A DNA stretch of 64,000 nt from Hoyosella rhizosphaerae (GCF_014643175.1 NZ_BMJH01000003.1:434001-498000), one strand, 5' to 3'. Counted from the first letter of the stretch, positions 1-8,410 are shown. Program-made: numbers and translations. Notes: generated by a model from the letters alone, not told the origin.

Positions 1-627
1 GGATTGCAGGTTTGTCGACGCATAACCCGGATGCGCTGCCACAGAACGAACCCTGGAACCACCTTCCGCAAGGCGGCGCTGAAGTTCGTATGCAAAAAGC
101 AGATTTGCTAGCTTCGACTGCCCGTATGCGCGCCACCGCTGGTAGTTTCGCTTCTCCCAGTTCAGGTCATCGAAGTCAATGGTGCCAAGTGTGTGGGCGA
201 GGCTCGATACCGTCACCACCCGATCGCGAATCTTATTTGCCAACAGGCCCGTCAAAGCGAAGTGTCCTAGATGGTTGGTGCCGAACTGCATTTCGAAACC
301 ATCTTTGGTGCGAGACTTCGGAAGTGCCATCACACCCGCGTTGTTGATCAACACATCGAATGTCGAGGTGTCATTGGCGAAGGCATAGATTGAACTGAGA
401 TCAGCTAGATCGAGCTCGCGAACTTCGCAGTCCGCCTTGGGATGGTCTTTGGCGATGTTGTCGCGTTCTGCACGCCCTTTGGCTATGTCTCGGCACGCCA
501 TCACAACCGATGCGCCCTTTGCGGCAAGCTCTCGCGCCGTCACCGCGCCGAGGCCGCTGTTAGCGCCTGTCACAATGACCGTGCGGCCTGTTTGGTCAGG
601 CATGTCACTCGAAGTCCATCCACTCAT
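1..627 (-). CDS. Short-chain dehydrogenase/reductase, C-terminus cut by window edge
   Basis: The reading frame starts at ATG 627 and is still open at base 1, so about 209 residues are visible. The N-terminus carries the Rossmann motif TGANSGLG, followed by the NNAGVM motif and the catalytic YGQSK (YxxxK) with an ANLLF tail. This is the pattern of the large actinobacterial SDR group related to retinol and light-dependent protochlorophyllide oxidoreductases, which use NAD(P)H. The substrate cannot be told. ATG 627 is preferred over ATG 603 because its extension (SGWTSSDMPDQ) is typical of this group. A second member of the same group lies at 33404-34387. Confidence 0.88.
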   Translation of the reverse strand, partial: MSGWTSSDMPDQTGRTVIVTGANSGLGAVTARELAAKGASVVMACRDIAKGRAERDNIAKDHPKADCEVRELDLADLSSIYAFANDTSTFDVLINNAGVMALPKSRTKDGFEMQFGTNHLGHFALTGLLANKIRDRVVTVSSLAHTLGTIDFDDLNWEKRNYQRWRAYGQSKLANLLFAYELQRRLAEGGSRVRSVAAHPGYASTNLQS

Positions 628-690
628 GGGAAAGACACTACGATTTGTGGCGAAGATATGCCAGAAGGAAGAACTTTTGCCGAGGACGAG

Positions 691-719
691 AAAAACCCCC
701 AGCATACTGCGCTAGGGGT
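691..719 (-). terminator. Rho-independent terminator of the tRNA operon
   Basis: Read on the minus strand, ACCCCTAGC and GCTGGGGGT form a 9-bp stem (one G-U pair) with a 7-base loop, followed directly by TTTTTC. It lies 11 bases downstream of tRNA-Phe, so it ends the tRNA-Glu/Asp/Phe transcript. Confidence 0.85.
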
Positions 720-729
720 ATTTCCAAAG

Positions 730-803
730 TGGCCAAGGCCGGGATCGAACCGGCGACCTTCCGCTTTTCAGGCGGACGCTCGTACCAACTGAGCTACCTG
801 GCC
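730..803 (-). tRNA. tRNA-Phe (GAA)
   Basis: The minus strand folds as a 74-nt cloverleaf. The acceptor GGCCAGG pairs with CTTGGCC, the anticodon stem is TCCGC/GCGGA with loop CTGAAAA (anticodon GAA), and the T loop is GGTTCGATCC. The 3' CCA is not encoded. It is the last gene of a three-tRNA operon. Confidence 0.95.
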
Positions 804-846
804 GGATCAACGCCGTTCCCGGCGATGAAAGTATTCAAACATGTTG

Positions 847-920
847 CGACCCTGACGGGACTCGAACCCGCGACCTCCGCCGTGACAGGGCGGCGCGCTA
901 ACCAACTGCGCCACAGGGCC
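847..920 (-). tRNA. tRNA-Asp (GTC)
   Basis: A 74-nt cloverleaf on the minus strand. The acceptor GGCCCTG pairs with CAGGGTC, the anticodon loop is CTGTCAC (anticodon GTC), the T loop is GGTTCGAGTCC, and the discriminator base is G as expected for tRNA-Asp. It is the middle gene of the tRNA operon. Confidence 0.95.
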
Positions 921-960
921 TTGATTTGTTTACTCTAGCTTGCTTGCGCAAGAGAGAGTG

Positions 961-1033
961 TACCCCCTACGGGATTCGAACCCGCGTTACCGCCTTGAAA
1001 GGGCGGCGTCCTAGGCCTCTAGACGAAGGGGGC
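961..1033 (-). tRNA. tRNA-Glu (TTC)
   Basis: A 73-nt cloverleaf on the minus strand. The acceptor GCCCCCT pairs with AGGGGGT (terminal G-U pair, usual in actinobacterial tRNA-Glu), the anticodon loop is CTTTCAA (anticodon TTC), and the T loop is GGTTCGAATCC. It is the first gene of the tRNA operon. Confidence 0.95.
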
Positions 1034-1282
1034 CTGCCGGTGAACCGGCTGGCGTCCCCAACAGGTTTCCGTTGGGAGCTGAATCAGCATAGGACACAAC
1101 CTGCGAAAAACACAAAACGCCAGATAGATGCCCTGTACGCGTTGAAAAACTTGCTGCGGATAACGGTTTCAGTGCGACTGAGTTGATCAGCAGCGGCGCG
1201 CGGCAGCTCCGCGCAACATCGTTCACGGGGGCTGGCGAACGCGGGTTATTGCATTGGCCCAGCCGTTTGCCCACTTCCTTAG
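1034..1282. other. Gene-free stretch between tRNA-Glu and the TauE gene
   Basis: No ORF here has a credible start, ribosome site or coding pattern. The stretch should hold the minus-strand promoter of the tRNA operon and upstream sequence of the TauE promoter. Nothing else is recognisable. Confidence 0.5.
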
Positions 1283-1303
1283 ATACCCCCCAGGGTATAC
1301 AAT
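1283..1303 (+). promoter_or_regulatory. CsoR/CstR-type operator overlapping the TauE -10 box
   Basis: ATACCC (1283-1288), four bases, GGGTAT (1293-1298) is a perfect inverted repeat. Its last T begins a TACAAT -10 hexamer (1298-1303), so a bound repressor would block RNA polymerase. Two copies with the same half-sites and spacing lie upstream of cstB (4424-4439 and 4457-4472). This matches the G/C-tract operators of CsoR-family per- and polysulfide or copper sensors. No csoR or cstR gene is in the window. Confidence 0.75.
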
Positions 1304-1344
1304 TCGGTGGGGCGCACCGAACAGCGAACCGCCAGGAGAAAGCA

Positions 1345-2142
1345 TTGACCACCGAACTCACAGTCGCCGCACTCGGCCTTGTCGTCGGAGTCCTGCTAGG
1401 ACTCCTTGGTGGCGGCGGGGCCATCTTGGCAGTCCCGGCCCTCGTGTACGGCACCGGAATGCCAATCCATCAGGCAATACCGCTTTCTCTCATTGTGGTC
1501 ATACTCGCATCCACGACAGGCGCTATCCCCCGGATTCGCGCACACACCGTCAACTGGCGCCTCGCCGCAATATTTGCCGCCACAGGAATCCCTATGGCAC
1601 TCATCGGCGGCTGGATTGGCCGCGCCCTACCGGAAGGTCTCCTACTAGCTGGTTTTGCCGCCGTCATGATCGCTGCCGCCTACCGCATGCTTCACAGCCC
1701 CGACCACGTAGGTACGGCCTGCACCATCACAGATCCCGGCGATGGCAAACCACGCATCAACTGGAAACGATGCTCCTCGCGATCCATCCCAGCAGGACTT
1801 GCCGTAGGACTACTCACCGGAATGTTCGGGGTCGGCGGGGGCTTTCTGATCGTTCCGGCGCTAGTGCTACTACTCGGGCTGCCAATGGTCACCGCCGTCG
1901 GCACTTCCCTGCTGATCATCATCGTTAACTCGATGTCCGGGCTTGTCGCGCATCTAGGCAACGTCGAACTCGACTGGACCATCACAGGCGTATTCGCAGG
2001 AACAGCGATAGCAGGGTCCCTGGTGGCGCAGCGGCTCGGCCGACGCATCAGCGCACGGCAACTTCAGCGCTGGTTTGCCTACCTCGTGCTCGCACTCGCC
2101 GTTGTCATACTCGGCGACGTCGTTGTCGGGCTTATTCGATAA
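1345..2142 (+). CDS. TauE/SafE family sulfite/thiosulfate-type exporter
   Basis: A 265-residue integral membrane protein with two repeated halves. Each half opens with a glycine-rich motif (GLLGGGGAILAVPAL and GMFGVGGGFLIVPAL), the hallmark of the TauE/SafE (DUF81) family, with seven or eight hydrophobic segments. Family members export sulfite, thiosulfate or sulfoacetate; in staphylococcal cst operons a TauE gene is co-regulated with cstB. Start TTG 1345 is chosen because AGGAGA sits at 1334-1339. The promoter carries the same operator as cstB, so export of sulfur oxidation products (inferred) is the likely role. Confidence 0.88.
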   Translation: MTTELTVAALGLVVGVLLGLLGGGGAILAVPALVYGTGMPIHQAIPLSLIVVILASTTGAIPRIRAHTVNWRLAAIFAATGIPMALIGGWIGRALPEGLLLAGFAAVMIAAAYRMLHSPDHVGTACTITDPGDGKPRINWKRCSSRSIPAGLAVGLLTGMFGVGGGFLIVPALVLLLGLPMVTAVGTSLLIIIVNSMSGLVAHLGNVELDWTITGVFAGTAIAGSLVAQRLGRRISARQLQRWFAYLVLALAVVILGDVVVGLIR

Positions 2143-2157
2143 CGAGAAGCCATACAC

Positions 2158-2976
2158 TCACCCGCAAAACCCGCGAACGCCATCGCCCTCAAGCACAACC
2201 GCCGTACTTGCACCACCACGCACCTTCGCAGCAAGAGCGACAGCGTCCAACGGGCTGTCGCTTGCCACAAGCACAACATTTCCGGGCCTTCGCCCCTTCA
2301 CAGTCGCCTGCTCAGCCACCACTAAGACATGCTCGAACTGCTCAACCGTTCTCGCACAATCTTCGCGAGCAGCACGCAATCCACGCACTGATCCACAGTT
2401 AGCGATGTACATGCCGCCTGGCACCAAAACTCGCCGGACATCGCCGAGGAACTCTGTTGTACACAACGCTGCGGGCGTTTCATCGCCTGCAAAAACATCA
2501 CGGATAATGACGTCCCGCGTAGCTGCTTGCAGTTGCGCAACAACTTCGCGCGCGTCCCCCACCCGTATCCGGAGCCGCGGAGCGCGCGGCAGGTCCGACC
2601 ACTCTCGCGCCAACCGCGCCACTTCACCGTCAATTTCCACTACGACCTGCCTGGCAGCGGGAAATGCCTCACCCACATATCGCGGCAGCGTGCACGCGCC
2701 TCCGCCGAGGTGCAGAACCCGAAGCATTTCCGACTTTTCGCTCCAACGACACAAGATCGCACTTGCCGCCCACCGCATGTACCCGAACTCAAGGGCACGC
2801 AGGTCATCCAATGCGATGTGCGGACTGGGGATATGAGAACTCGGCACACCGTTGATATTCACCAACCAACCGCCGGTTCCGTCCTGCACCAGTTCGCAGG
2901 TTCCGGTATCAATTGCGTGCGCACCGCCAGCGAGGCTGGCGGTGCGGGAACCCGTTCGACGGGACTGGCGAGTCAT
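2158..2976 (-). CDS. Spermidine synthase-like SAM-dependent methyltransferase-fold protein
   Basis: This protein of about 272 residues has the Rossmann core of the spermidine synthase/methyltransferase fold. It shows the glycine-rich HLGGGACTLPRY loop, an acidic strand end VVVEIDGEV, RVGDAREV, and a strand-4 motif VIIRDVFAG where true synthases have D-Y/L-D. The catalytic acid context is therefore altered, and polyamine synthesis is doubtful. Actinobacteria often carry such orphan 'fused' spermidine-synthase-like proteins of unknown substrate. ATG 2976 is the first start that does not run into the cstB gene. It is convergent with the TauE gene (16 bases apart) and lies downstream of cstB on the same strand. 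Confidence 0.7.
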   Translation of the reverse strand: MTRQSRRTGSRTASLAGGAHAIDTGTCELVQDGTGGWLVNINGVPSSHIPSPHIALDDLRALEFGYMRWAASAILCRWSEKSEMLRVLHLGGGACTLPRYVGEAFPAARQVVVEIDGEVARLAREWSDLPRAPRLRIRVGDAREVVAQLQAATRDVIIRDVFAGDETPAALCTTEFLGDVRRVLVPGGMYIANCGSVRGLRAAREDCARTVEQFEHVLVVAEQATVKGRRPGNVVLVASDSPLDAVALAAKVRGGASTAVVLEGDGVRGFCG

Positions 2977-3026
2977 CGCAACATTGTGCCCGTTGCAGGC
3001 GGGGGTACGTAAACTCGGCGGGCTAG

Positions 3027-4394
3027 TTACACGGGGACGTGTGAGTCGACCCACTCGTTGTAGCCGCCGACGAGGTCGCTCACTTCGTTGAGTCCTCGCG
3101 CCCGCAAAAGGCTCGCCGCCACGCTGGAACGCCATCCGCCGGCGCAGTGGACGACAATGGGTTTACCTGCAGGAAGCTCGCTGATCCGCTCGTCGAGCTG
3201 AGCGAGCGGAATGTGGACGGACCCTTTGATGAAGCCATCTTCTCGCTCGCCGGGGTTACGAATGTCGACCAGGGTGACACGGTCGAGGTTTTCTTCCAGC
3301 TCGCGGACAGTAAAGCGTGGCGCCGGAGCAACCCGGTCCGCGAGCATCGCCGGAAACTCGCTGCGCACATTAACGAAGCCAACAACGGCGTCGTAGCCGA
3401 TTCGAGCGAGGCGCATGGCAGCGTCCTGCTCTTCGCCTGGGTATGTCACGACCACAATGTCGTCGTGGAGCCCTGCCACCATTCCGCCAGTTTCAGCGAA
3501 TCGGCCGTCGAATCCGACATTGATCGAACCCCTGATGTGACTTTCGGCGAAGTCATCGGGCGACCGGGCATCAAGAACGACGCCGCCGGAGTCGAGGTGT
3601 TGGGCAACAAACGCAGCTGTGAGCTCGGGGATTGTGCGGTCTTGAGCCAACAAGGCACGGTTTTTGCGGTTCAGGTCGGCGTCCGTGAGGAAGTAGCGGG
3701 GCACGGCGGGCTGACCATCGGTAATGAGTGCGACAAATTCGTCCTCACTCATTTTCTGGACGGACGGGTTGGTTCGGCGTTGTTCGCCGATCGTCGAGGT
3801 GAGCTCTGCCGAGAGGTTCTTTCCACACGATGATCCGGCTCCGTGTGCGGGCATGACGACAACATCGTCTGGCAGCGGTAGCAGAACACTGTGGATGGTG
3901 TTGAACATTGCGCGAGCGAGATCGGTGTTGGTGCCGTCACCCAAGTTCGCGAGGTCGGGTCGACCTACGTCGCCAATGAAGAGGGAGTCTCCGGTGAGCA
4001 CGGCCGTCGGGGTTGCGTCTTTGTGTTGACGGACGAGGAGGCTAATGGATTCCCAGGTGTGGCCCGGGGTCTCCAGAATCTCGATGTCGACGTCGCCGAG
4101 GCTAATTCGCTCCCCGTGGTGGAGTCGTTTGATGGGGTATTCGGTGTCGGCCCGGTGGCCGAAGCCGATCCATGCGCCGGTTGCGGCGACGAGTTCGAGG
4201 TGGCCGGAGACGAAATCTGCGTGGAAGTGGGTGTTAATGATGCCGGTGATGTTGAGGCCGTGGTGTTGCGCGTCGGCGAGGTAGTCGGAGATGTCTCGCC
4301 GGGGGTCGACCACGATGGCGTTGCCGCTGGTTTCATCGCCGATGAGGTATGACGCGTGGGAAAGGCAGTCAATGTAGTACTGCTCCAAGATCAT
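3027..4394 (-). CDS. cstB: CstB-type persulfide dioxygenase with pseudo-rhodanese and rhodanese domains
   Basis: This 455-residue protein has three domains. The first (1-235) is a metallo-beta-lactamase persulfide dioxygenase with iron ligands in HFHAD (H56, H58, D60), H112, D136 and H184. The second (about 255-345) is a rhodanese-like domain whose active loop reads TYPGEEQ with no cysteine. The third (about 355-455) is a rhodanese with Cys417 in CAGGWRSS. This order, including the dead middle domain, is that of Staphylococcus aureus CstB, which converts low-molecular-weight persulfides to thiosulfate. Start ATG 4394 has GAGGAG nearby. Two CsoR/CstR-type operators sit just upstream. Its role is sulfide and persulfide detoxification in the cytoplasm. 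Confidence 0.88.
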   Translation of the reverse strand: MILEQYYIDCLSHASYLIGDETSGNAIVVDPRRDISDYLADAQHHGLNITGIINTHFHADFVSGHLELVAATGAWIGFGHRADTEYPIKRLHHGERISLGDVDIEILETPGHTWESISLLVRQHKDATPTAVLTGDSLFIGDVGRPDLANLGDGTNTDLARAMFNTIHSVLLPLPDDVVVMPAHGAGSSCGKNLSAELTSTIGEQRRTNPSVQKMSEDEFVALITDGQPAVPRYFLTDADLNRKNRALLAQDRTIPELTAAFVAQHLDSGGVVLDARSPDDFAESHIRGSINVGFDGRFAETGGMVAGLHDDIVVVTYPGEEQDAAMRLARIGYDAVVGFVNVRSEFPAMLADRVAPAPRFTVRELEENLDRVTLVDIRNPGEREDGFIKGSVHIPLAQLDERISELPAGKPIVVHCAGGWRSSVAASLLRARGLNEVSDLVGGYNEWVDSHVPV

Positions 4395-4423
4395 GGTGGT
4401 CTCCTCGATTCTACGACTCAAAC

Positions 4424-4439
4424 ATACCCCTTGGGGTAT
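4424..4439 (-). promoter_or_regulatory. CsoR/CstR-type operator, cstB-proximal copy
   Basis: ATACCC-CTTG-GGGTAT, inside a longer dyad with 10-base arms (AACATACCCC / GGGGTATGTT, 4421-4442). It lies 30 bases upstream of the cstB start codon. Confidence 0.78.
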
Positions 4440-4456
4440 GTTCACCATCCTTTCAT

Positions 4457-4472
4457 ATACCCCCATGGGTAT
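4457..4472 (-). promoter_or_regulatory. CsoR/CstR-type operator, cstB-distal copy
   Basis: ATACCC-CCAT-GGGTAT, the same half-sites and spacer length as the other two copies. Its centre is 33 bases (about three helical turns) from the centre of the proximal copy, so the two sites lie on the same face of the DNA. Confidence 0.78.
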
Positions 4473-4611
4473 ACAAGCGTTGCAATCAAAAGTGCAGTTC
4501 AGCGGACTGCTCGACGGGTTTCGACGCGCCAACGACCAGCCGATGTGCTAAACACGCCACCTATTCGCTAGCATGAGTTCGTTCTCGAGAAAGAAACACG
4601 CGAACAAGCAC

Positions 4612-4684
4612 GCCCCTTTAGCTCAGTTGGTAGAGCTACGGACTTTTAATCCGCAGGTCCTCGGTTCGAGCCCGAGAGGGGGCA
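4612..4684 (+). tRNA. tRNA-Lys (TTT)
   Basis: A 73-nt cloverleaf. The acceptor GCCCCTT pairs with AGGGGGC, the anticodon loop is CTTTTAA (anticodon TTT), the T loop is GGTTCGAGCCC, and the discriminator base is A. A strong terminator follows within ten bases. Confidence 0.95.
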
Positions 4685-4690
4685 CACACT

Positions 4691-4725
4691 CCCCCGTCTG
4701 GAATTTTCCGGACGGGGGATTTTTC
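4691..4725 (+). terminator. Rho-independent terminator after tRNA-Lys
   Basis: CCCCCGTC (4691-4698) pairs with GACGGGGG (4711-4718). The stem continues through a TGG/CCG inner part around an AATTTT loop and is followed by ATTTTTC. Confidence 0.9.
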
Positions 4726-4825
4726 TTTCCGCGCCACCAACCCGCTATCCTCGCCATCACTTAAACCCGATAGGGCTATCGTCAACTAATCAACAAAATT
4801 CGGACACCAAGAAAGGACACCCACC

Positions 4826-5419
4826 ATGTCCCCTTTTGATGATTTGCTTCGCCAGGTTCCAGTCGGAGAGATCGCGCAAAAGCTCGGTGTCGATAACGCC
4901 ACCGCCGACAACGCGGTGCGGCAAGCACTCCCCACGCTCCTCAGCGGCCTGAACCGCAACGCACAAGACCCGAAAGGTGCAGACTCCATCGCCTCTGCGC
5001 TTTCAGGTCGCGATACGTCACTCGCCGAAAAAGAAGTCCACATAGACGACGTCGATACCAACGATGGCGAAAAAATCGTCAACAGGATCTTTGGGGACAA
5101 GAAGAACGACGTCATCAGTGCCCTCGCCGGCGGCCAAGGTGGCTCGCAAGCGAGCAACGAGTCTCTCATCAGCAAAGTCATGCCCATGCTCGCCCCCATC
5201 GTCATGGCGTACATGGCTAAGCAGTACATGGGAAGCAACTCAGGATCTGGCGGACTAGGAAACATCCTGGGCAGCGTTCTCGGTGGACAGCAGAACCAAG
5301 GTGGCATTGGAGGCATGCTCGGTGGTGTACTAGGTGACGCCCTTTCGGGCGGTGGGCAAACAAAGCAGGGTGGACTCGGCGGGATGCTGGGCGGCCTACT
5401 TGGGGGAGGTAAAAGCTAG
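4826..5419 (+). CDS. DUF937 domain protein
   Basis: A 197-residue soluble protein. The N-terminal half is helical and polar (LLRQVPVGEIAQKLG, ALPTLLSGLNRNA), the usual start of DUF937 proteins. The C-terminal third is a low-complexity glycine-rich tail built of GGLGGML/GGVLG-like repeats. No biochemical function is established for the family. An AGAAAGGA ribosome site lies at 4811-4818. It ends 3 bases before dusB, so the two genes are probably cotranscribed. Confidence 0.82.
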   Translation: MSPFDDLLRQVPVGEIAQKLGVDNATADNAVRQALPTLLSGLNRNAQDPKGADSIASALSGRDTSLAEKEVHIDDVDTNDGEKIVNRIFGDKKNDVISALAGGQGGSQASNESLISKVMPMLAPIVMAYMAKQYMGSNSGSGGLGNILGSVLGGQQNQGGIGGMLGGVLGDALSGGGQTKQGGLGGMLGGLLGGGKS

Positions 5420-5422
5420 CTG

Positions 5423-6586
5423 ATGTCAGCTCCGACTGCTTCGCGACCGCAACTTCGCATCGGGTCACTCACATTGGGCAGCCCGGTAGTGCTTGCACCC
5501 ATGGCTGGGATTACCAACGTGGCGTTCCGCACTTTGTGCCGCGAAATTGAAACAGCCAAGATGGGCAGTACTGCTGGCCTGTACGTATGCGAGATGGTGA
5601 CTGCGCGCGCACTAGCCGAACGTAACGAAGCCACCTTGCATATGACGACGTTTGGGCCAACAGAAAGCCCACGCTCGCTGCAGCTCTACACGGTAGACCC
5701 GCGGTACACCTATGAAGCAGCGCGCTTCATCGTCGAAGAGAATCGCGCAGACCATATCGATATGAATTTCGGCTGCCCAGTCCCGAAGGTGACGCGCAAG
5801 GGCGGCGGTGCGGCGTTGCCTTACAAGCGGAACCTATTTGGCCAGATTGTCGCTGCGGCAGTTCGCGCAACGGAAGGCACGTCGGTGCCCGTGACTGTGA
5901 AGTTTCGGATTGGCATCAACGACGAACACCACACGCACCTTGACGCGGGCAGAATCGCCGAAGGTGAGGGCGCTGCGGCCGTCGCCCTGCATGCCCGCAC
6001 TGCGGCACAGCGGTATTCCGGCACTGCAAACTGGGGTGAGATCGCCCGGTTGAAGGACCACGTTCGTTCGATCCCAGTATTGGGAAATGGTGACATTTTT
6101 GCTGCCGAAGATGCTGCGCGGATGATGGAGTCCACTGGCTGCGACGGCGTTGTCGTCGGTCGCGGTTGCCTTGGTCGGCCTTGGCTGTTCGCCGAACTGA
6201 GCGCGCACCTGAACGGAAAACCAGTGCCCACCCCTCCCACCTTGGGAGAAGTGGCGGATATTATGTTCAGACATGCTGAGCTGCTCGTTCAACATCATGG
6301 TGAGTTCAAAGGCGCGCGGGAAATGCGTAAGCATATTGCGTGGTATCTTCGCGGATTTCCGGCAGGGTCGGAGTTGCGTTCCGCGCTTGCCCTGGTGACG
6401 AGCCTGACCGAGTTGAAATCCCTACTCAGCCAACTCGATCCAACGGCGCCTTTCCCAGCTGCAGCCGAAGGCCCGAGGGGACGACAGGGATCTCCAGCGA
6501 AAGTCGCGTTGCCAGAGGGTTGGCTTGACGATCCGGATGACTGTGCCATTCCAGACGGCGCAGAGATGATGCATTCAGGCGGTTAA
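5423..6586 (+). CDS. dusB: tRNA-dihydrouridine synthase DusB-like
   Basis: A 387-residue FMN-dependent enzyme that reduces uridines in the tRNA D-loop with NADPH. It has a TIM barrel starting LGSPVVLAPMAGITNVAFR, the DMNFGCPVPKVTRKGGGAAL segment containing the catalytic cysteine, and VKFRIG, HARTA and GNGDIF motifs that bind flavin and phosphate. The C-terminal helical domain (HIAWYLRGFP) recognises tRNA. Length and motifs fit the DusB/NifR3 group. The start ATG lies just after the DUF937 stop with GGGAGG about 15 bases upstream. In mycobacteria a dus gene also sits near phoU and the LCP gene. Confidence 0.93.
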   Translation: MSAPTASRPQLRIGSLTLGSPVVLAPMAGITNVAFRTLCREIETAKMGSTAGLYVCEMVTARALAERNEATLHMTTFGPTESPRSLQLYTVDPRYTYEAARFIVEENRADHIDMNFGCPVPKVTRKGGGAALPYKRNLFGQIVAAAVRATEGTSVPVTVKFRIGINDEHHTHLDAGRIAEGEGAAAVALHARTAAQRYSGTANWGEIARLKDHVRSIPVLGNGDIFAAEDAARMMESTGCDGVVVGRGCLGRPWLFAELSAHLNGKPVPTPPTLGEVADIMFRHAELLVQHHGEFKGAREMRKHIAWYLRGFPAGSELRSALALVTSLTELKSLLSQLDPTAPFPAAAEGPRGRQGSPAKVALPEGWLDDPDDCAIPDGAEMMHSGG

Positions 6587-6607
6587 GCAACGGTTCACAA
6601 CTGTCAC

Positions 6608-6638
6608 AAATGCCACGGTTGTATCAAGAATGGCATTT
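6608..6638. repeat. Inverted repeat between dusB and the LCP gene
   Basis: AAATGCCA (6608-6615) and TGGCATTT (6631-6638) are perfect complements around 15 bases. It may act as a weak terminator for dusB (TTTC follows) or as an operator of the LCP promoter. The sequence does not decide between these. Confidence 0.45.
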
Positions 6639-6735
6639 CTGGACTGTTGCGAAACCAACAGAATGACGCATGTACTTAACTAAATGCCTACTCTAGTAGT
6701 GGAAAGAACGACGGCACTAATTCAAGGATGGACGA

Positions 6736-8361
6736 GTGAGCGATTCACCTGAGCGCGGCGCCGACCGTGTCGCACGGCAGGTTGGAGTCGTTGCGGCGCC
6801 CCCGCGCATTCGACATCGTCACCCAAAACTCCTGATTGTCAGCCGTGTCTTTGTCGCCCTAGCCGCGATCTTTGCCCTCATACTTACCGGAAGCATGTGG
6901 AACTACGTGCGCAACACCGACGCCAACCTCACCGTCGTGGAAGCGCTCGATTGGGGCTCGATCGATGTACGTAGTCCCGAGGAGCAGGTCGGCGACGAAA
7001 CATTCCTGGTAGTCGGTGTTGACAACCGTGCTGGAATTAACGCCGAAATCGGCGGAACAGGCTGGCAGCACGAAGGCGCTAGATCAGACACCATCATGTT
7101 GGTTAACCTTCCCGCAGACCGTCACCGCGTCGTTGTTGTTTCCTTTCCCCGCGACCTCAATATCACCAGGCCTGCATGTGACCGCTGGGACAACGACACA
7201 GCGACGTACACCAATGAGCGTGTCCCCTCCGAACCCAACAGAAAACTCAACGACGCCTATTACACCGGCGGGCCTAAATGCCTGATCCGTGCAGTGCAAC
7301 GCATCTCCGGGTTAAACATCAATAGGTTCGTGGGCATCGACTTCAACGGATTCCAGCACATGGTGGACACCCTCGGCGGCGTAGAAGTGTGCGTCACACA
7401 ACCCATGTTTGACGACGAGTTGGGCCTGATCATTCCCGAGGCTGGACGCCAGACCATCAACGGCGCAACTGCACTGGACTACGTTCGCGCCCGCAGAGTT
7501 CCGGCAGAGGGAACCAACGACTACGGACGAATCAACCGGCAGCAAGTACTACTTTCGTCGCTTCTGCGCGAAGCTCTCTCCAACAAGACCCTGTTTGACC
7601 CGAACCGACTCAACCGGTTCATCGACGCATTCACTACCCACACTTTTGTGGAGAACGTGGACACGCAGTCACTCCTGATGCTCGCACGGTCGATGCAAGG
7701 CGTTGATGCTGGTCAGGTCACATTCCTGACGATACCCACCGCAGGGCCCAACGAGGTCATGAACGAAATCCCCCGCGAAGCCGATATTGACGCGATCTTC
7801 GATGCGATCATCTACGAATGGCCGCTACCTGGAGAGGAACGAAGCGCTAGTAACGGGGACCAAAGTGACGATGCAAGCGAGTCACAAAGCGACTCTGGCC
7901 CGGTCGACGATGCACCACCAACGAGTGCGCCATCTCGATCCGAAATCGGTGAATTCGAATCGGTTACTCCCAGCTCGGTCAACGTCCAGGTAAGCAACGG
8001 TTCCAACACCATCGGCGTCGCTAGCACCACTGCAAGCGCGCTGGCTGGTTACGGCTTCCAGATCTACAGCGTCGGTGACCATTCGCGCGTGGTGAACCAG
8101 ACAATCATTCGATACTCGCCTGGTAATGAGGCCGATGCAGCGACCTTGGCGTCATCGTTCCCTGATGCAAAAATGCAAAGAACCCGCGGCCTCGGAAGCA
8201 TTGTTGAGATCATCCTCGGAACTGACTTTGATGCAACGGTCATTGAACCCGCCACAATAGGCACAGCACTCCCCGTGTCCCCCGATGGGACCGTTGTTCC
8301 ACGGCGCGATCTCCCCGCCGATCTCGCGGTAACCAACGCTGGCGACCTATCGTGCACATAA
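6736..8361 (+). CDS. LytR-CpsA-Psr (LCP) family ligase with LytR_C domain
   Basis: A 541-residue membrane protein that attaches lipid-linked glycopolymers to peptidoglycan. In mycolata the LCP (Lcp1-type) enzymes join arabinogalactan to the wall. Residues about 30-52 form one membrane segment. The LCP domain (about 95-290) shows the conserved residues RSDTIMLVN, SFPRDL, RKLNDAYY and ALDYVRARR. A serine- and aspartate-rich linker (about 375-410) leads to an extracytoplasmic LytR_C domain (about 415-500). Start GTG 6736 follows AAGGATGG. It lies between dusB and phoU as in mycobacteria. Confidence 0.93.
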   Translation: MSDSPERGADRVARQVGVVAAPPRIRHRHPKLLIVSRVFVALAAIFALILTGSMWNYVRNTDANLTVVEALDWGSIDVRSPEEQVGDETFLVVGVDNRAGINAEIGGTGWQHEGARSDTIMLVNLPADRHRVVVVSFPRDLNITRPACDRWDNDTATYTNERVPSEPNRKLNDAYYTGGPKCLIRAVQRISGLNINRFVGIDFNGFQHMVDTLGGVEVCVTQPMFDDELGLIIPEAGRQTINGATALDYVRARRVPAEGTNDYGRINRQQVLLSSLLREALSNKTLFDPNRLNRFIDAFTTHTFVENVDTQSLLMLARSMQGVDAGQVTFLTIPTAGPNEVMNEIPREADIDAIFDAIIYEWPLPGEERSASNGDQSDDASESQSDSGPVDDAPPTSAPSRSEIGEFESVTPSSVNVQVSNGSNTIGVASTTASALAGYGFQIYSVGDHSRVVNQTIIRYSPGNEADAATLASSFPDAKMQRTRGLGSIVEIILGTDFDATVIEPATIGTALPVSPDGTVVPRRDLPADLAVTNAGDLSCT

Positions 8362-8410
8362 ATTCACGTGTCGTTAAGTATTGACGCATGACGTTTGCCC
8401 TGATTAGACG

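Noticed and set aside
442-1186. Open frames running across the tRNA genes
   Set aside because: They cover tRNA-Phe, tRNA-Asp and tRNA-Glu and the tRNA operon terminator; no coding motif.
2075-2836. 253-codon open frame opposite the spermidine synthase-like gene
   Set aside because: Low-complexity Ser/Thr/Arg composition, no ribosome site, and overlap with a recognisable protein on the other strand.
3342-3446. Missing active-site cysteine in the middle rhodanese domain of CstB as a sign of gene decay
   Set aside because: The same dead middle domain is part of the normal CstB architecture and the last domain keeps its cysteine.
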